Source: Photobacterium sanguinicancri (GTDB lineage: Bacteria > Pseudomonadota > Gammaproteobacteria > Enterobacterales > Vibrionaceae). From it: 64,000 nucleotides of DNA. The DNA is taken from positions 930,001 through 994,000 of the forward strand of contig NZ_AP024850.1 in the NCBI RefSeq assembly GCF_024346675.1, read 5' to 3'. The stretch's first letter is position 1. Each line of letters begins with the position of its first letter. This document shows, in pieces, positions 17,149-25,483 of this stretch. The notes under the pieces are model-generated. The model was given only the letters and a program-made list of their open reading frames with translations. It searched no databases and had not been told where the DNA came from. A program made the position numbers and the translations under genes.

Positions 17149-18768
17149 ATGAATTTATCTCGTTACCTAACGATTCGTCATCAATTTTGGTTGTTAATGG
17201 CTTTTGTTTCTACTGGTATTGCCGTCATTATTTTGATGAACGCAAATGTTCATCGTACAAATAATCTTCATTTAGTGTCATTGGATCAGCAATATTACCC
17301 AGCGATGGAAGTTGTCGTTCGCTTAGACGGTACGCTTCCACGGCTAACACAACAATTTGAAACCGCTGTCGTAACGGGAGAAGAAGATGCACTTAGCGAA
17401 GCAGCGTTACTTTACCAGCTGTTAAATAAAGATTTAGCTGAAATAAAAAAACTGTTACCACAAAAGAGTAATGAATTAGCACATGTCGAAACATTGATGG
17501 CGAGTTATTTCGGGGCAGGTAATCAGCTAGCTCTTGATTTTATTAATATGAATGAATCTGTTGCTGTTATCTCTCGCAAAGCAGAACAAAATCGTCAGAC
17601 TCAAGAAAGCTTAGAAAAAGAATTAAAAACGCTACAAGATTATGTGCGGGAACAAGTCGTTAGCTTGATCGGTAATGCACGTGAAAGCGCTGATCAAGCA
17701 GGTGTGAATTCTATGATTTCTGGCTTGATTGTCGTGGCATTTTTGCTGAGCTTCGGTTTTGCTATTCTACGCTCAATTAGTCAATCTATTGCGATTGTTA
17801 CGGCAAGAATGAATGAGATCGCTAATGGTGAAGGTGATCTTACTGTTCGTATTCATTATGACGGCAAAGATGAAGTGGCCGAGCTTGTTAATAACGTGAA
17901 CCAGTTTATTAGTAAATTACATGCCACTATTTCAGATACCATTTCAAGTATTCATCAGCTAGAGGCGATAACGGGTCAGTTATCTGAAAGCCGTCAAGAT
18001 ACATCTCGTTTTACTGCTGAGCAGCAGTCAAATATTCAGCAAGTGACGCTATCTGTTGGTGAAATGCTACAAACTGTAAGCCATGTGGCGGACTATGCAA
18101 GTCAGGCGTCGGAACAAGCTAACGATGCAAATACCAAAGCTGAAGATGGTTTTACTGTTGTGCAACAGACGGTCAATGTTATTAATGTTCTTTCGGACGA
18201 TGTTCGTAAAATAGCCACAGTTATCGATAAACTTGAGCAAGACACGACTAATGTCGATGCTATTTTATCTACGATTAAAGGCATTGCTGATCAAACCAAC
18301 TTATTAGCACTGAATGCCGCAATTGAGGCCGCACGCGCTGGTGAACAAGGTCGCGGTTTTGCGGTTGTTGCCGATGAAGTGCGAACACTCGCGGCTCGTA
18401 CTCAGCAATCGACAGAAGAAATTCAAGTGGTGCTGGGAGAGCTGCAAGTTGCTTCTAAATCAGCAGTTGAAGCCATGCACCAAGGTTTGCGTCAGACAGA
18501 AGATGGTGTGAGTAGCGCAGCGACTGCGGGTGAAAGTTTGCGGTCCATTACGGAGAAAGTTGCCGGTATCACGGTTGTAAACGATCAAATTGCTTCCGCA
18601 ACGGAAGAGCAGCACCAAACCTCTCTTATCATTCAAGAACAGCTACAAGAGTTTAACCGTAGCGCAGAACAAGTTTCTTCCTCTTCAGACCGACTCGGCA
18701 TTGCCAGTGATCAACTGGTGGGTGTGGTCGAGCAACTAAGCCATTCGACGGCGCAGTTTAAAGTTTAG
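17149..18768 (+). CDS. Methyl-accepting chemotaxis protein
   Basis: Transmembrane chemoreceptor of 539 aa. First membrane helix about residues 11-30, periplasmic sensing region about 31-187 rich in helices, second membrane helix about 188-207, HAMP region about 208-265, then the long cytoplasmic coiled coil. The signalling tip is unmistakable ([20 protein letters not shown] and [15 protein letters not shown], about residues 379-415). It binds CheW and CheA and steers flagellar rotation. It is followed in the same direction by a porin gene and a small periplasmic protein gene, suggesting that it senses what those proteins capture. Confidence 0.95.
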   Translation: MNLSRYLTIRHQFWLLMAFVSTGIAVIILMNANVHRTNNLHLVSLDQQYYPAMEVVVRLDGTLPRLTQQFETAVVTGEEDALSEAALLYQLLNKDLAEIKKLLPQKSNELAHVETLMASYFGAGNQLALDFINMNESVAVISRKAEQNRQTQESLEKELKTLQDYVREQVVSLIGNARESADQAGVNSMISGLIVVAFLLSFGFAILRSISQSIAIVTARMNEIANGEGDLTVRIHYDGKDEVAELVNNVNQFISKLHATISDTISSIHQLEAITGQLSESRQDTSRFTAEQQSNIQQVTLSVGEMLQTVSHVADYASQASEQANDANTKAEDGFTVVQQTVNVINVLSDDVRKIATVIDKLEQDTTNVDAILSTIKGIADQTNLLALNAAIEAARAGEQGRGFAVVADEVRTLAARTQQSTEEIQVVLGELQVASKSAVEAMHQGLRQTEDGVSSAATAGESLRSITEKVAGITVVNDQIASATEEQHQTSLIIQEQLQEFNRSAEQVSSSSDRLGIASDQLVGVVEQLSHSTAQFKV

Positions 18769-18805
18769 CAACATGCAATAAACGATAAATAACACGCTTT
18801 TTTAC

Positions 18806-18827
18806 AGAGCCCTTTCGATGGGGCTTT
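18806..18827 (+). terminator. Hairpin after the chemoreceptor gene
   Basis: AGAGCCC and GGGGCTTT form a short stem around TTTCGAT. There is no T-run after it, so termination would be partial at best. Confidence 0.35.
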
Positions 18828-18898
18828 GTGATTAAGGGCGTGACAAAAAACAGTTACACAAGCAGTGACATACTATAAAAATAAACCGGAGTTTCATG

Positions 18899-20164
18899 AT
18901 GACAATAAAGGCTTTTCGCCTGTTGCCACTAGCAGCCTTATGCGCGCTTTCTGGCCAAGCTAATGCAACGAGTACTACAGATGCGCGTATTAGTGAACTA
19001 GAAAACCAAGTTTCAGTATTAACCGAGCAACAACAATCAAGCGTCGCTGATCGTTTTCAATTTGATGGCTTTGCATCATTAAAACTTCAAGTTGCGAATA
19101 ATAAGGCGGGTTATGTTGGTGCAACGGATAAGCTGAACCTAGATGAAGGTTCCCTGTTTGGTTTGCAAACCGTATTTACGGTAAACGATTCAACCCAAGC
19201 AACAGTTCAGTTGGTTAGCCGTGGTACAGAGCTTGAAAACTGGAAACCACAAATCGAGTGGGCATTTATTAGCCATGAATTTACGCCAAACCTAAAAGGT
19301 CGTGCGGGTAAATTACGTTTACCTTTGTTCATGTTGTCTGACTACCTTGAAGTGGGTTATGCACAACTTGGTGTACGTGTGCCAAATGAAGTCTACGGTA
19401 ATGTTGTCGCAACATCGTTCACCGGTGCCGACATGCTTTACGATATTGAATTAGACGATAGCAGCATTCAACTTCAAGGTTTTGCAGGTTCTCATAACTT
19501 GAGTTCTGATAAAACTAAATTCCGTGCGCAAACTACATTCGACCAAATTTACGGTGGTGTGGTGTCGTGGACTAACGATACAGTGACATTGCGTTCAAGC
19601 TATGCTCAGGCGAAAGTGACGTCGCAAGACGAGTGGACGCTGAGCGGCGCTTCATTAGCTGGAACGAAGTTCGAAAATGATGAAGCGAAGTTTTACGGTA
19701 TTGGCGCTCGCTTTGATGGTGAAAACCTATTTGTAATGTCAGAAGTAACACGCACTGAAACGCAAGGTTTTTACCCTGATGCTGATGCTGCATACGTGAC
19801 AGCGGGCTACCGTATTGAATCTGTAACACCGTACTTCACTGTTTCACATCTGAAAACCAAAGATAATGATGATCGTAAGAAAGCTTCAGCGCAAGCCGTT
19901 GCTAACTCGATGAAAAATCCGAAAGATCCAGCAGCCGCTTATTTAGCGGGTTCAACGCAACTACAGCAAGCCGTGCTTGATATGCAGCGTACCAGCTACA
20001 GTGTAGGTGCGCGTTGGGATGTTTACACCAATATGGCACTAAAAGCAGATATGACTTATGTGACTAATTTTGGTGATACCAACGGCGGTTTAGCGGGTGC
20101 AGCGAAAGATCAGTCCATTGATGACACTATGGTATATACCGTAAAACTTGATGTAGTTTTCTAA
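18899..20164 (+). CDS. Outer-membrane porin-like beta barrel
   Basis: Outer-membrane protein of 421 aa with signal peptide ending GQANA near residue 23. A short heptad-like coiled coil follows (RISELENQVSVLTEQQQ, about 30-46), as in trimeric porins of the DcaP/OprP style. The remainder is alternating amphipathic strands and ends in VVF with a terminal Phe, the signal for barrel assembly. GGAG (18888-18891) is seven bases before the ATG at 18899; the ATG at 18896 is an alternative. Ten bases separate it from the small periplasmic protein gene, so both are one operon. Confidence 0.85.
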   Translation: MTIKAFRLLPLAALCALSGQANATSTTDARISELENQVSVLTEQQQSSVADRFQFDGFASLKLQVANNKAGYVGATDKLNLDEGSLFGLQTVFTVNDSTQATVQLVSRGTELENWKPQIEWAFISHEFTPNLKGRAGKLRLPLFMLSDYLEVGYAQLGVRVPNEVYGNVVATSFTGADMLYDIELDDSSIQLQGFAGSHNLSSDKTKFRAQTTFDQIYGGVVSWTNDTVTLRSSYAQAKVTSQDEWTLSGASLAGTKFENDEAKFYGIGARFDGENLFVMSEVTRTETQGFYPDADAAYVTAGYRIESVTPYFTVSHLKTKDNDDRKKASAQAVANSMKNPKDPAAAYLAGSTQLQQAVLDMQRTSYSVGARWDVYTNMALKADMTYVTNFGDTNGGLAGAAKDQSIDDTMVYTVKLDVVF

Positions 20165-20174
20165 GGAGAAAGTC

Positions 20175-20570
20175 ATGTTGAAAAAAACAGTTTTAGCACT
20201 TTGCCTTGCTGCTTCAAGCTTTGCACAGGCTGCGGTTGTGGTTATTGCAAATCCTGCAGCAGCAGATCTTGATGCATCGACAATCAAGAAAGTGTACTTA
20301 GGTAAAGCGAAATCACTGAACATTGATGCGATTGATCTTGACGATGGTCAGCCACTGAAGAGTGAATTCCACGCTAAAGTTACCGGTAAAACGGAAGCTC
20401 AGCTTCAAGCTTACTGGGCTAAAAAAGTGTTCACGGGCAAAGGTCAGCCACCAAAAGCGGTGAGTTCTAGTGCGATTGTGAAAAATACAGTTGCTAATAC
20501 CGCTAATGCGATTGGTTATATCGACGAAAGTGAAGTTGATGGTAGCGTGAAAGTAATTTTACGCCCGTAG
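20175..20570 (+). CDS. Small PstS-like periplasmic protein
   Basis: 131-aa periplasmic protein with signal peptide ending AQA near residue 20. It belongs to the short phosphate-binding-protein-like family: VVIANPAAADLDASTIKKVYLGK at the start and NAIGYIDESEV near the end mirror the first and last blocks of PstS. At about half the length of PstS it represents one lobe or a minimal domain, and no ABC transporter genes are next to it. The operon with a porin and chemoreceptor suggests oxyanion capture or sensing; that is inference. Confidence 0.8.
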   Translation: MLKKTVLALCLAASSFAQAAVVVIANPAAADLDASTIKKVYLGKAKSLNIDAIDLDDGQPLKSEFHAKVTGKTEAQLQAYWAKKVFTGKGQPPKAVSSSAIVKNTVANTANAIGYIDESEVDGSVKVILRP

Positions 20571-20594
20571 GTTAACCCGTAAGAGTAAACATAC

Positions 20595-20621
20595 AAAAGC
20601 CATCATTTTGATGGCTTTTTT
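20595..20621 (+). terminator. Rho-independent terminator after the porin operon
   Basis: An 11-bp stem (AAAAGCCATCA 20595-20605 with TGATGGCTTTT 20609-20619) with a 3-base loop and T-run. Confidence 0.9.
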
Positions 20622-20767
20622 GGTGCGCTAAAAATATTAGCATTCGCGCCACATTGGCTTCTCGGGTAAACTGCAGCGTATTAAGCCTAGTGTCGATATA
20701 GCGAGACGATTTATCGCGGACTATTGTTAAAACACTAGCATCAGAATAATAACCCAGAGCCAAATTT

Positions 20768-21250
20768 ATGTTTGAACATGAAGAATATGAAGTAGAAGCG
20801 CTAGAAGTTGAAGTTTCTGCTCAGCCGATTGAGTTGTATAAAGTGCTTAAAATTGCCAACGTTGTGAGCGGTGGTGGTGAAGCGAAGTTTGCCATATCTG
20901 AAGGTTATGTTGGTGTTAATGGTGAATTGGAGCAACGTAAGCGCCGTAAACTTTACGATGGTGACGTCATTGAGTTTAACCAAGAGTACTACGTTGTGGT
21001 CTGTAACCAACCAGTGACAGAACCAACAGAAAAAGTGGTGAAAGACGTTAAAGCTGCGGCACCTGTGGGTAAGAAAAAAGCAACAGCTAAAAAGCCGTCG
21101 GCTGAAAGTGGCAAAGCGGATAAAAAACTCAGCGCTAAAGCTAAGCCTGTAAAAAGCGCAGCTAAAAAAGCACCTAAAAAATCAGTGAAAAAAGAAGCAG
21201 AAAAGCCTTCTTTTGATCAAACGACGGGTCGTAAATCCCTTAGTTTCTAA
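20768..21250 (+). CDS. S4-like RNA-binding protein (YbcJ type) with Lys/Ala-rich tail
   Basis: 160-aa protein in two parts. Residues about 18-80 are the S4-like domain of E. coli YbcJ, an RNA-binding fold found on structured RNA: PIELYKVLKIANVVSGGGEAKFAISEG, then RKRRKLYDGD. Residues about 90-155 are a low-complexity tail of Lys, Ala, Pro and Ser resembling histone H1 tails, absent from the 70-aa E. coli protein. The N-terminal 17 residues are very acidic. The tail should add non-specific nucleic-acid binding. The gene stands alone and is followed by its own terminators. Confidence 0.85.
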   Translation: MFEHEEYEVEALEVEVSAQPIELYKVLKIANVVSGGGEAKFAISEGYVGVNGELEQRKRRKLYDGDVIEFNQEYYVVVCNQPVTEPTEKVVKDVKAAAPVGKKKATAKKPSAESGKADKKLSAKAKPVKSAAKKAPKKSVKKEAEKPSFDQTTGRKSLSF

Positions 21251-21266
21251 ATGAAAATAATGTGTA

Positions 21267-21320
21267 ACGCTAATCATCTATTTGATTAGCGTAAATATAA
21301 AAGACTCTGCGGAGTCTTTT
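21267..21320 (+). terminator. Tandem hairpins after the S4-domain gene
   Basis: First a 10-bp perfect stem (ACGCTAATCA 21267-21276 with 21283-21292). Then a classic terminator: AAGACTC (21301-21307) with GAGTCTT (21312-21318) and a T-run. Confidence 0.85.
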
Positions 21321-21339
21321 TTTATGCCTGTTAATACCA

Positions 21340-21376
21340 CCCTTAGATAAACGTGCATATAGCGTTTATCTAAGGG
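21340..21376. repeat. Perfect 14-bp inverted repeat upstream of the M16 peptidase gene
   Basis: CCCTTAGATAAACG (21340-21353) and its exact complement (21363-21376) around a 9-base spacer. There is no T-run, so it is not an ordinary terminator. It lies 126 bases before the peptidase start and could be an operator, an mRNA structure or a dispersed palindromic element. Confidence 0.7.
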
Positions 21377-21501
21377 CGTTAAGTCTGCGTTGTAAAAGCG
21401 ATATTTGACTACGATATCGCAAATTAATGCTTCTATATGATCTATTTATCTCAATTATATGAGTAGTGTTGTATTGTCGAGGAAATAGATAAGGGGCATA
21501 T

Positions 21502-24285
21502 ATGAAACAATGGTTTAGAGCATATAGTTTTCTGCTGATAGGCACGATTTTCCTCGTCGGATGCCAGCAAGATAACCAGTGGCATGCAACAAAAATAACC
21601 CCAGATCCCGATTGGCAACATGGGACGTTAGAGAATGGTATGAAGTATCACCTTTATCAGAAGGATGATGAACCCGTCGAGTTACGATTTATTGTTCGTG
21701 CAGGTAGCGCTCAAGAAACGGCGCAACAACAGGGATATGCCCATTTTCTTGAACATATGGCGTTCAAAGGTTCTAAAAACTTTGCTCAACAAGATGTGTG
21801 GCAATTCTTCGAACGTTTAGGGCTAAGTGCTGGCGCTGATTTGAATGCTTACACTTCTTATAATAAGACTTGGTATCAATTAAAGCTGCCTGATTCAACT
21901 GAAGTGACCACCGCGTTTACTTGGTTTAGGGATGTGGCTGATGGCATGCTACTAAAACCTGAAAAGGTTGAGGCTGAAAGAGGTGCGGTAATGGGGGAGT
22001 ATCGTCTTCGTCTACCGCAAGAGCGCAATATTTATAGCCAGATGGATGAGCGTTTGCGTGCAGATTCTCCTGCTTATCATGAAATACTCGGTACCAAGGA
22101 AAGTATTCAATCGGTAACGCCAACTGGCTTGCGTGAGTATTATCAGCGTTGGTATTTCCCAGAAAATACAGAGTTGGTGGTGGTAGGCGATTTCGATAAA
22201 ACGGTAATTGAGACTCAAATAGCTCAACACTTTGCTTCATGGCAGGCTAAGTCGCAACCGCTCGCTAATATTGAGCCGTTAGTGTTACCAACGCAAAAGC
22301 AGCAAGCATTAGTTGCGCCGCAAGGTGGTGACTCTGCACTGATTTTATTGCAGCCATTGGGGGAATCTAAGCGGTTAACTTATGGTGACCAATATCGTTA
22401 TTTAGAGGTTGGCCTGTTAAATAGTCTTATCCAAGCACGGCTAATGGATCGCAGTATCGCGTTGGCAGCTAATACAAGCTACATCGAAGCTTATGATAGT
22501 ACTTTCGAAGGGCAGCAATTGGCTACGTTAGCGGTGGGTTTTAAAGAAGGGCATCGTGCTGAGGTTCAAGCATTTTTTGCCAAAGAGTTGGCGAGTTTAC
22601 GTGATTACGGTGTCGGTGAGGTCGAACTCGCAGCTGCGCTAGCCAGTTATAAATCTAATTTGAAAAATCATGCAATGAATTGGCAGGCAACGGATTCTTG
22701 GGTGATCACTGAGGCCATGTTTGCGAGCTTATTCGAACCTCGTGTTTTGATGTCTGAAGCTGAACATAAAGCGGTACTCGAGCGCTTCGTGGCAGAGATG
22801 GATCAGAGCCGAGTTAATCAGAGCTTAAAACAGCAACTAGAACAACTGGTACCGTATTACTTCATTGCTTATGCCAATACAGACCAAACTCAGCAGTTAG
22901 CGCAAGATGTTCAGGATGTGACGCAGTTACTTGCTAAACCGGGTCAAGCCTTGATGATGGCGAAAACCGTAGCTGTATTTTCGTCGCCAGCGCAAAAAGG
23001 AGAGATCGTTTCACAGCAGCAAGTAGATGACACCACTTGGCAATGGCAATTGGGTAACGGTGTTGAAGTTTGGCTTAAGCAAATGCCTGACATTAAAAAA
23101 AATGCGTACATGAACTGGGCAGCAAAAGGAGGCAGAGCACAATTGGATCCTGCATTGTATCCAGCCAGTGAGTTAGCGTTTGACACATTATATCGGAGTG
23201 GTTTTGCTGGCTTGGATGTGGCAGCCATTGAAAAAGTGTTCGCTGCAAATAATACCTTGCTGACCCCTTATCTTAGCGATTTTGATAATGGGTTATCCAT
23301 TGCGACTCAGTACGATGATCTGCCGTTTGCGATGTCGGCACTTCATCATGTATTAACGGAAGGTAAAGTTGACCCTGTGCAGTTAAAGCAGGTTAAAAAG
23401 CAATATGTTGAAGGTAGAGCTGAATTTGAAACCTCGCCATTTGGGCAGGTACTGACAAAGGTGAATGATAGCCAAGTTGTACGTGGTACTTTTTATAAAA
23501 TCTGGCCAAGTAGCACTTTCACTGAAATAACAAGCGATGATGTTCAACAGGTTTATCAACGTTTGTTTCAACAGCAACACCACAATCGCTTGGTGATAGC
23601 TGGGGATTTTCAACCAGAAGATATCACCCCACTGCTACGTCAGTATGTTGCGAATATTCCCCTTGCGGAAAATAAGCAAGAATTGTTGCCACAAGTTGAG
23701 TTAAATAAAACGTCACAAGTGCTGGAGTTACCGGTATCGAATGAAAAGTCTGTGAGTTATTTGATGATAATGACTAACCCGATCCAGACGCAATCACCGG
23801 TGACGGCGGTAGATGTGATGGCACAAGATATGTTGTCTCGTATTGTTAATCAGCGTGCTCATCAACTGCTTAGAGGTAAATACAGTTTAAGCTATGCACC
23901 TGAAGTAATCACTGAGATCCCAGATAGTGGTTTACACAGTACTGTTATTGTCAGTATGAACTTAGATCAAAAGGATTTAGCTAAATCGAAGCAAGCGGTG
24001 GCTGAGCTGTTAAAAGGTATTCAGCAAGATGGCATTACATTACAAGAGCGAGACACTGCAGCGAAACAGTTGGCGGTAGCGTTAAAACCGATGGCTAAAA
24101 ATGGGGCTGAGACGGTACGCTTTATGGGGCGTTATTTACTGCATGGTTATAGTGTGGACGCAGTGAAAGATCCGCAACCCTACATAGATCAAGTCACGAC
24201 AGAGTTGTTAAATCAGCAGGTTAAGCAATTCATGGGTAAGCAAAGTTACACCATTGAAGCCACGATACTGCCGAAAGCATCGTAA
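21502..24285 (+). CDS. M16-family zinc peptidase, predicted lipoprotein (PqqL-like)
   Basis: 927-aa periplasmic or outer-membrane-anchored metallopeptidase. The signal peptide ends in lipobox LVGC with Cys21. The N-terminal M16 domain carries the inverted zinc motif HFLEH (81-85), with the distal ligand Glu159 in VEAERGAVMGEY. The second half contains an inactive M16 repeat pair, so the protein is a complete four-domain clam shell like E. coli PqqL or pitrilysin. A role in degrading short periplasmic peptides is expected. Convergent with the CDF-like gene and separated from it by a bidirectional terminator. Confidence 0.92.
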   Translation: MKQWFRAYSFLLIGTIFLVGCQQDNQWHATKITPDPDWQHGTLENGMKYHLYQKDDEPVELRFIVRAGSAQETAQQQGYAHFLEHMAFKGSKNFAQQDVWQFFERLGLSAGADLNAYTSYNKTWYQLKLPDSTEVTTAFTWFRDVADGMLLKPEKVEAERGAVMGEYRLRLPQERNIYSQMDERLRADSPAYHEILGTKESIQSVTPTGLREYYQRWYFPENTELVVVGDFDKTVIETQIAQHFASWQAKSQPLANIEPLVLPTQKQQALVAPQGGDSALILLQPLGESKRLTYGDQYRYLEVGLLNSLIQARLMDRSIALAANTSYIEAYDSTFEGQQLATLAVGFKEGHRAEVQAFFAKELASLRDYGVGEVELAAALASYKSNLKNHAMNWQATDSWVITEAMFASLFEPRVLMSEAEHKAVLERFVAEMDQSRVNQSLKQQLEQLVPYYFIAYANTDQTQQLAQDVQDVTQLLAKPGQALMMAKTVAVFSSPAQKGEIVSQQQVDDTTWQWQLGNGVEVWLKQMPDIKKNAYMNWAAKGGRAQLDPALYPASELAFDTLYRSGFAGLDVAAIEKVFAANNTLLTPYLSDFDNGLSIATQYDDLPFAMSALHHVLTEGKVDPVQLKQVKKQYVEGRAEFETSPFGQVLTKVNDSQVVRGTFYKIWPSSTFTEITSDDVQQVYQRLFQQQHHNRLVIAGDFQPEDITPLLRQYVANIPLAENKQELLPQVELNKTSQVLELPVSNEKSVSYLMIMTNPIQTQSPVTAVDVMAQDMLSRIVNQRAHQLLRGKYSLSYAPEVITEIPDSGLHSTVIVSMNLDQKDLAKSKQAVAELLKGIQQDGITLQERDTAAKQLAVALKPMAKNGAETVRFMGRYLLHGYSVDAVKDPQPYIDQVTTELLNQQVKQFMGKQSYTIEATILPKAS

Positions 24286-24309
24286 GCTGTTTGCTTGATT
24301 CAAGAAACG

Positions 24310-24336
24310 AAAAGTCGCCAGATTGGCGACTTTTTT
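24310..24336. terminator. Bidirectional terminator
   Basis: AAAAGTCGCCA and TGGCGACTTTT form an 11-bp stem with a 3-base loop between convergent genes, with A and T runs on the outer flanks. Confidence 0.9.
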
Positions 24337-24374
24337 ATGTCATTGGGTTATGACGACGTAATGAATGGACGGCA

Positions 24375-25292
24375 TCAGCTTAAGACTAACTCGACATCAA
24401 TATGTGGGTATTTCGCGGTCAGCTGTGTCGACAGTGATTGTTTAATATGAGCAAATATCGTAATGCCTTTTCTGTCTATCTCTTCGGTCGTAAAGCTTAA
24501 AACGACTAAATAACTGCTCCCTGTTTTACTGATGAAAACATTACGTGCCATAGTTTCTTGTTGCGTTAACTGTTGGGTAATAATGCTTTCGATGTCCTCG
24601 TAGGCATCAACATTTTGTAGGCGTCCGCCTGCAAGCTCGATAAAGGCTTCTTTAACAATAGTGATGGGTTGTTTTACCATGATAGTCGCCAAAATAAGGA
24701 CCATGATGGCATCACCTATATACAGTAAGAAATTAAAGCTACTTGCAGGAGTGATGTAACCAATAAGTACTAAAGCAGCACCTGTTCCTGCGGACATACA
24801 GCCATCAACCAGAGAAGATGCTTTGTCCGTGGTAAGCATGCTGCTGTTATTACCTGTACGTTTATTTTGGTAGTGATAAAACAACGAAAGACCAAAGCAT
24901 GTAACAACCATCGCGATAGAGTAAATTAAGATTGGCCCTGTTTTTAACATGGTGAGTTCTTCACCTTGAATAAATTTGCCGATTTTGGTGATGTTTCCCG
25001 TTATTGCGGTAAGTAACACTCCACCAATTAGTAGTCCTTTAAGTAAAGAGTAGAGAGCTTCTGATACAAATAAACCAAAAGGAAAAGTGTTAGAGCGGTT
25101 AGCTTTAATAGCGGAAATTTTTAATGCTGCGATTGAAGATAAAAACAGGATAAACGAAAAGTTACCATCCAATAATAAAGCTTCTGATCCCGAAAGGTAA
25201 AAGGTTGCCCAACCTGAAAAAGCCATGAATAAGTTTGCGCATATTCCTACAGTTAAAGATTGGCGTTCGATCTGTATAATTTTGTCTTTCAT
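24375..25292 (-). CDS. Divergent cation diffusion facilitator-like membrane protein
   Basis: 305-aa inner-membrane protein with about six helices (residues 10-215) and a C-terminal cytoplasmic domain, the CDF efflux layout. The region of helix 2 reads LLLDGNFSF and helix 5 DKASSLVDG. In zinc and iron CDF exporters these places hold DxxHxxxD and HxxxD; the His and one Asp are absent here. Transport of an atypical ion, or loss of metal transport, is possible. The gene is monocistronic and divergent from the PAP2 gene region only by a long spacer. Confidence 0.75.
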   Translation of the reverse strand: MKDKIIQIERQSLTVGICANLFMAFSGWATFYLSGSEALLLDGNFSFILFLSSIAALKISAIKANRSNTFPFGLFVSEALYSLLKGLLIGGVLLTAITGNITKIGKFIQGEELTMLKTGPILIYSIAMVVTCFGLSLFYHYQNKRTGNNSSMLTTDKASSLVDGCMSAGTGAALVLIGYITPASSFNFLLYIGDAIMVLILATIMVKQPITIVKEAFIELAGGRLQNVDAYEDIESIITQQLTQQETMARNVFISKTGSSYLVVLSFTTEEIDRKGITIFAHIKQSLSTQLTAKYPHIDVELVLS

Positions 25293-25427
25293 CTTTGACT
25301 CGTATTGGATGGTTGGTGATTGTTTATTAAAGTCGAAAGGTCGCTATGGTTCAATCTATTCACTTACGGCTATCATTGGTTGGAAATGATATAGTGATAT
25401 TGGATAGATTTATTATGCTTAGGTATG

Positions 25428-25456
25428 AAACAACGCCCATTTGGAGGGCGTTGTTT
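25428..25456. terminator. Hairpin downstream of the PAP2 barrel gene
   Basis: AAACAACGCCC (25428-25438) pairs with GGGCGTTGTTT (25446-25456). It follows the minus-strand PAP2 gene and gives a short T-run on that strand. Confidence 0.65.
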
Positions 25457-25483
25457 ATCAATATTTGTAGTCGCAAATCTAAC

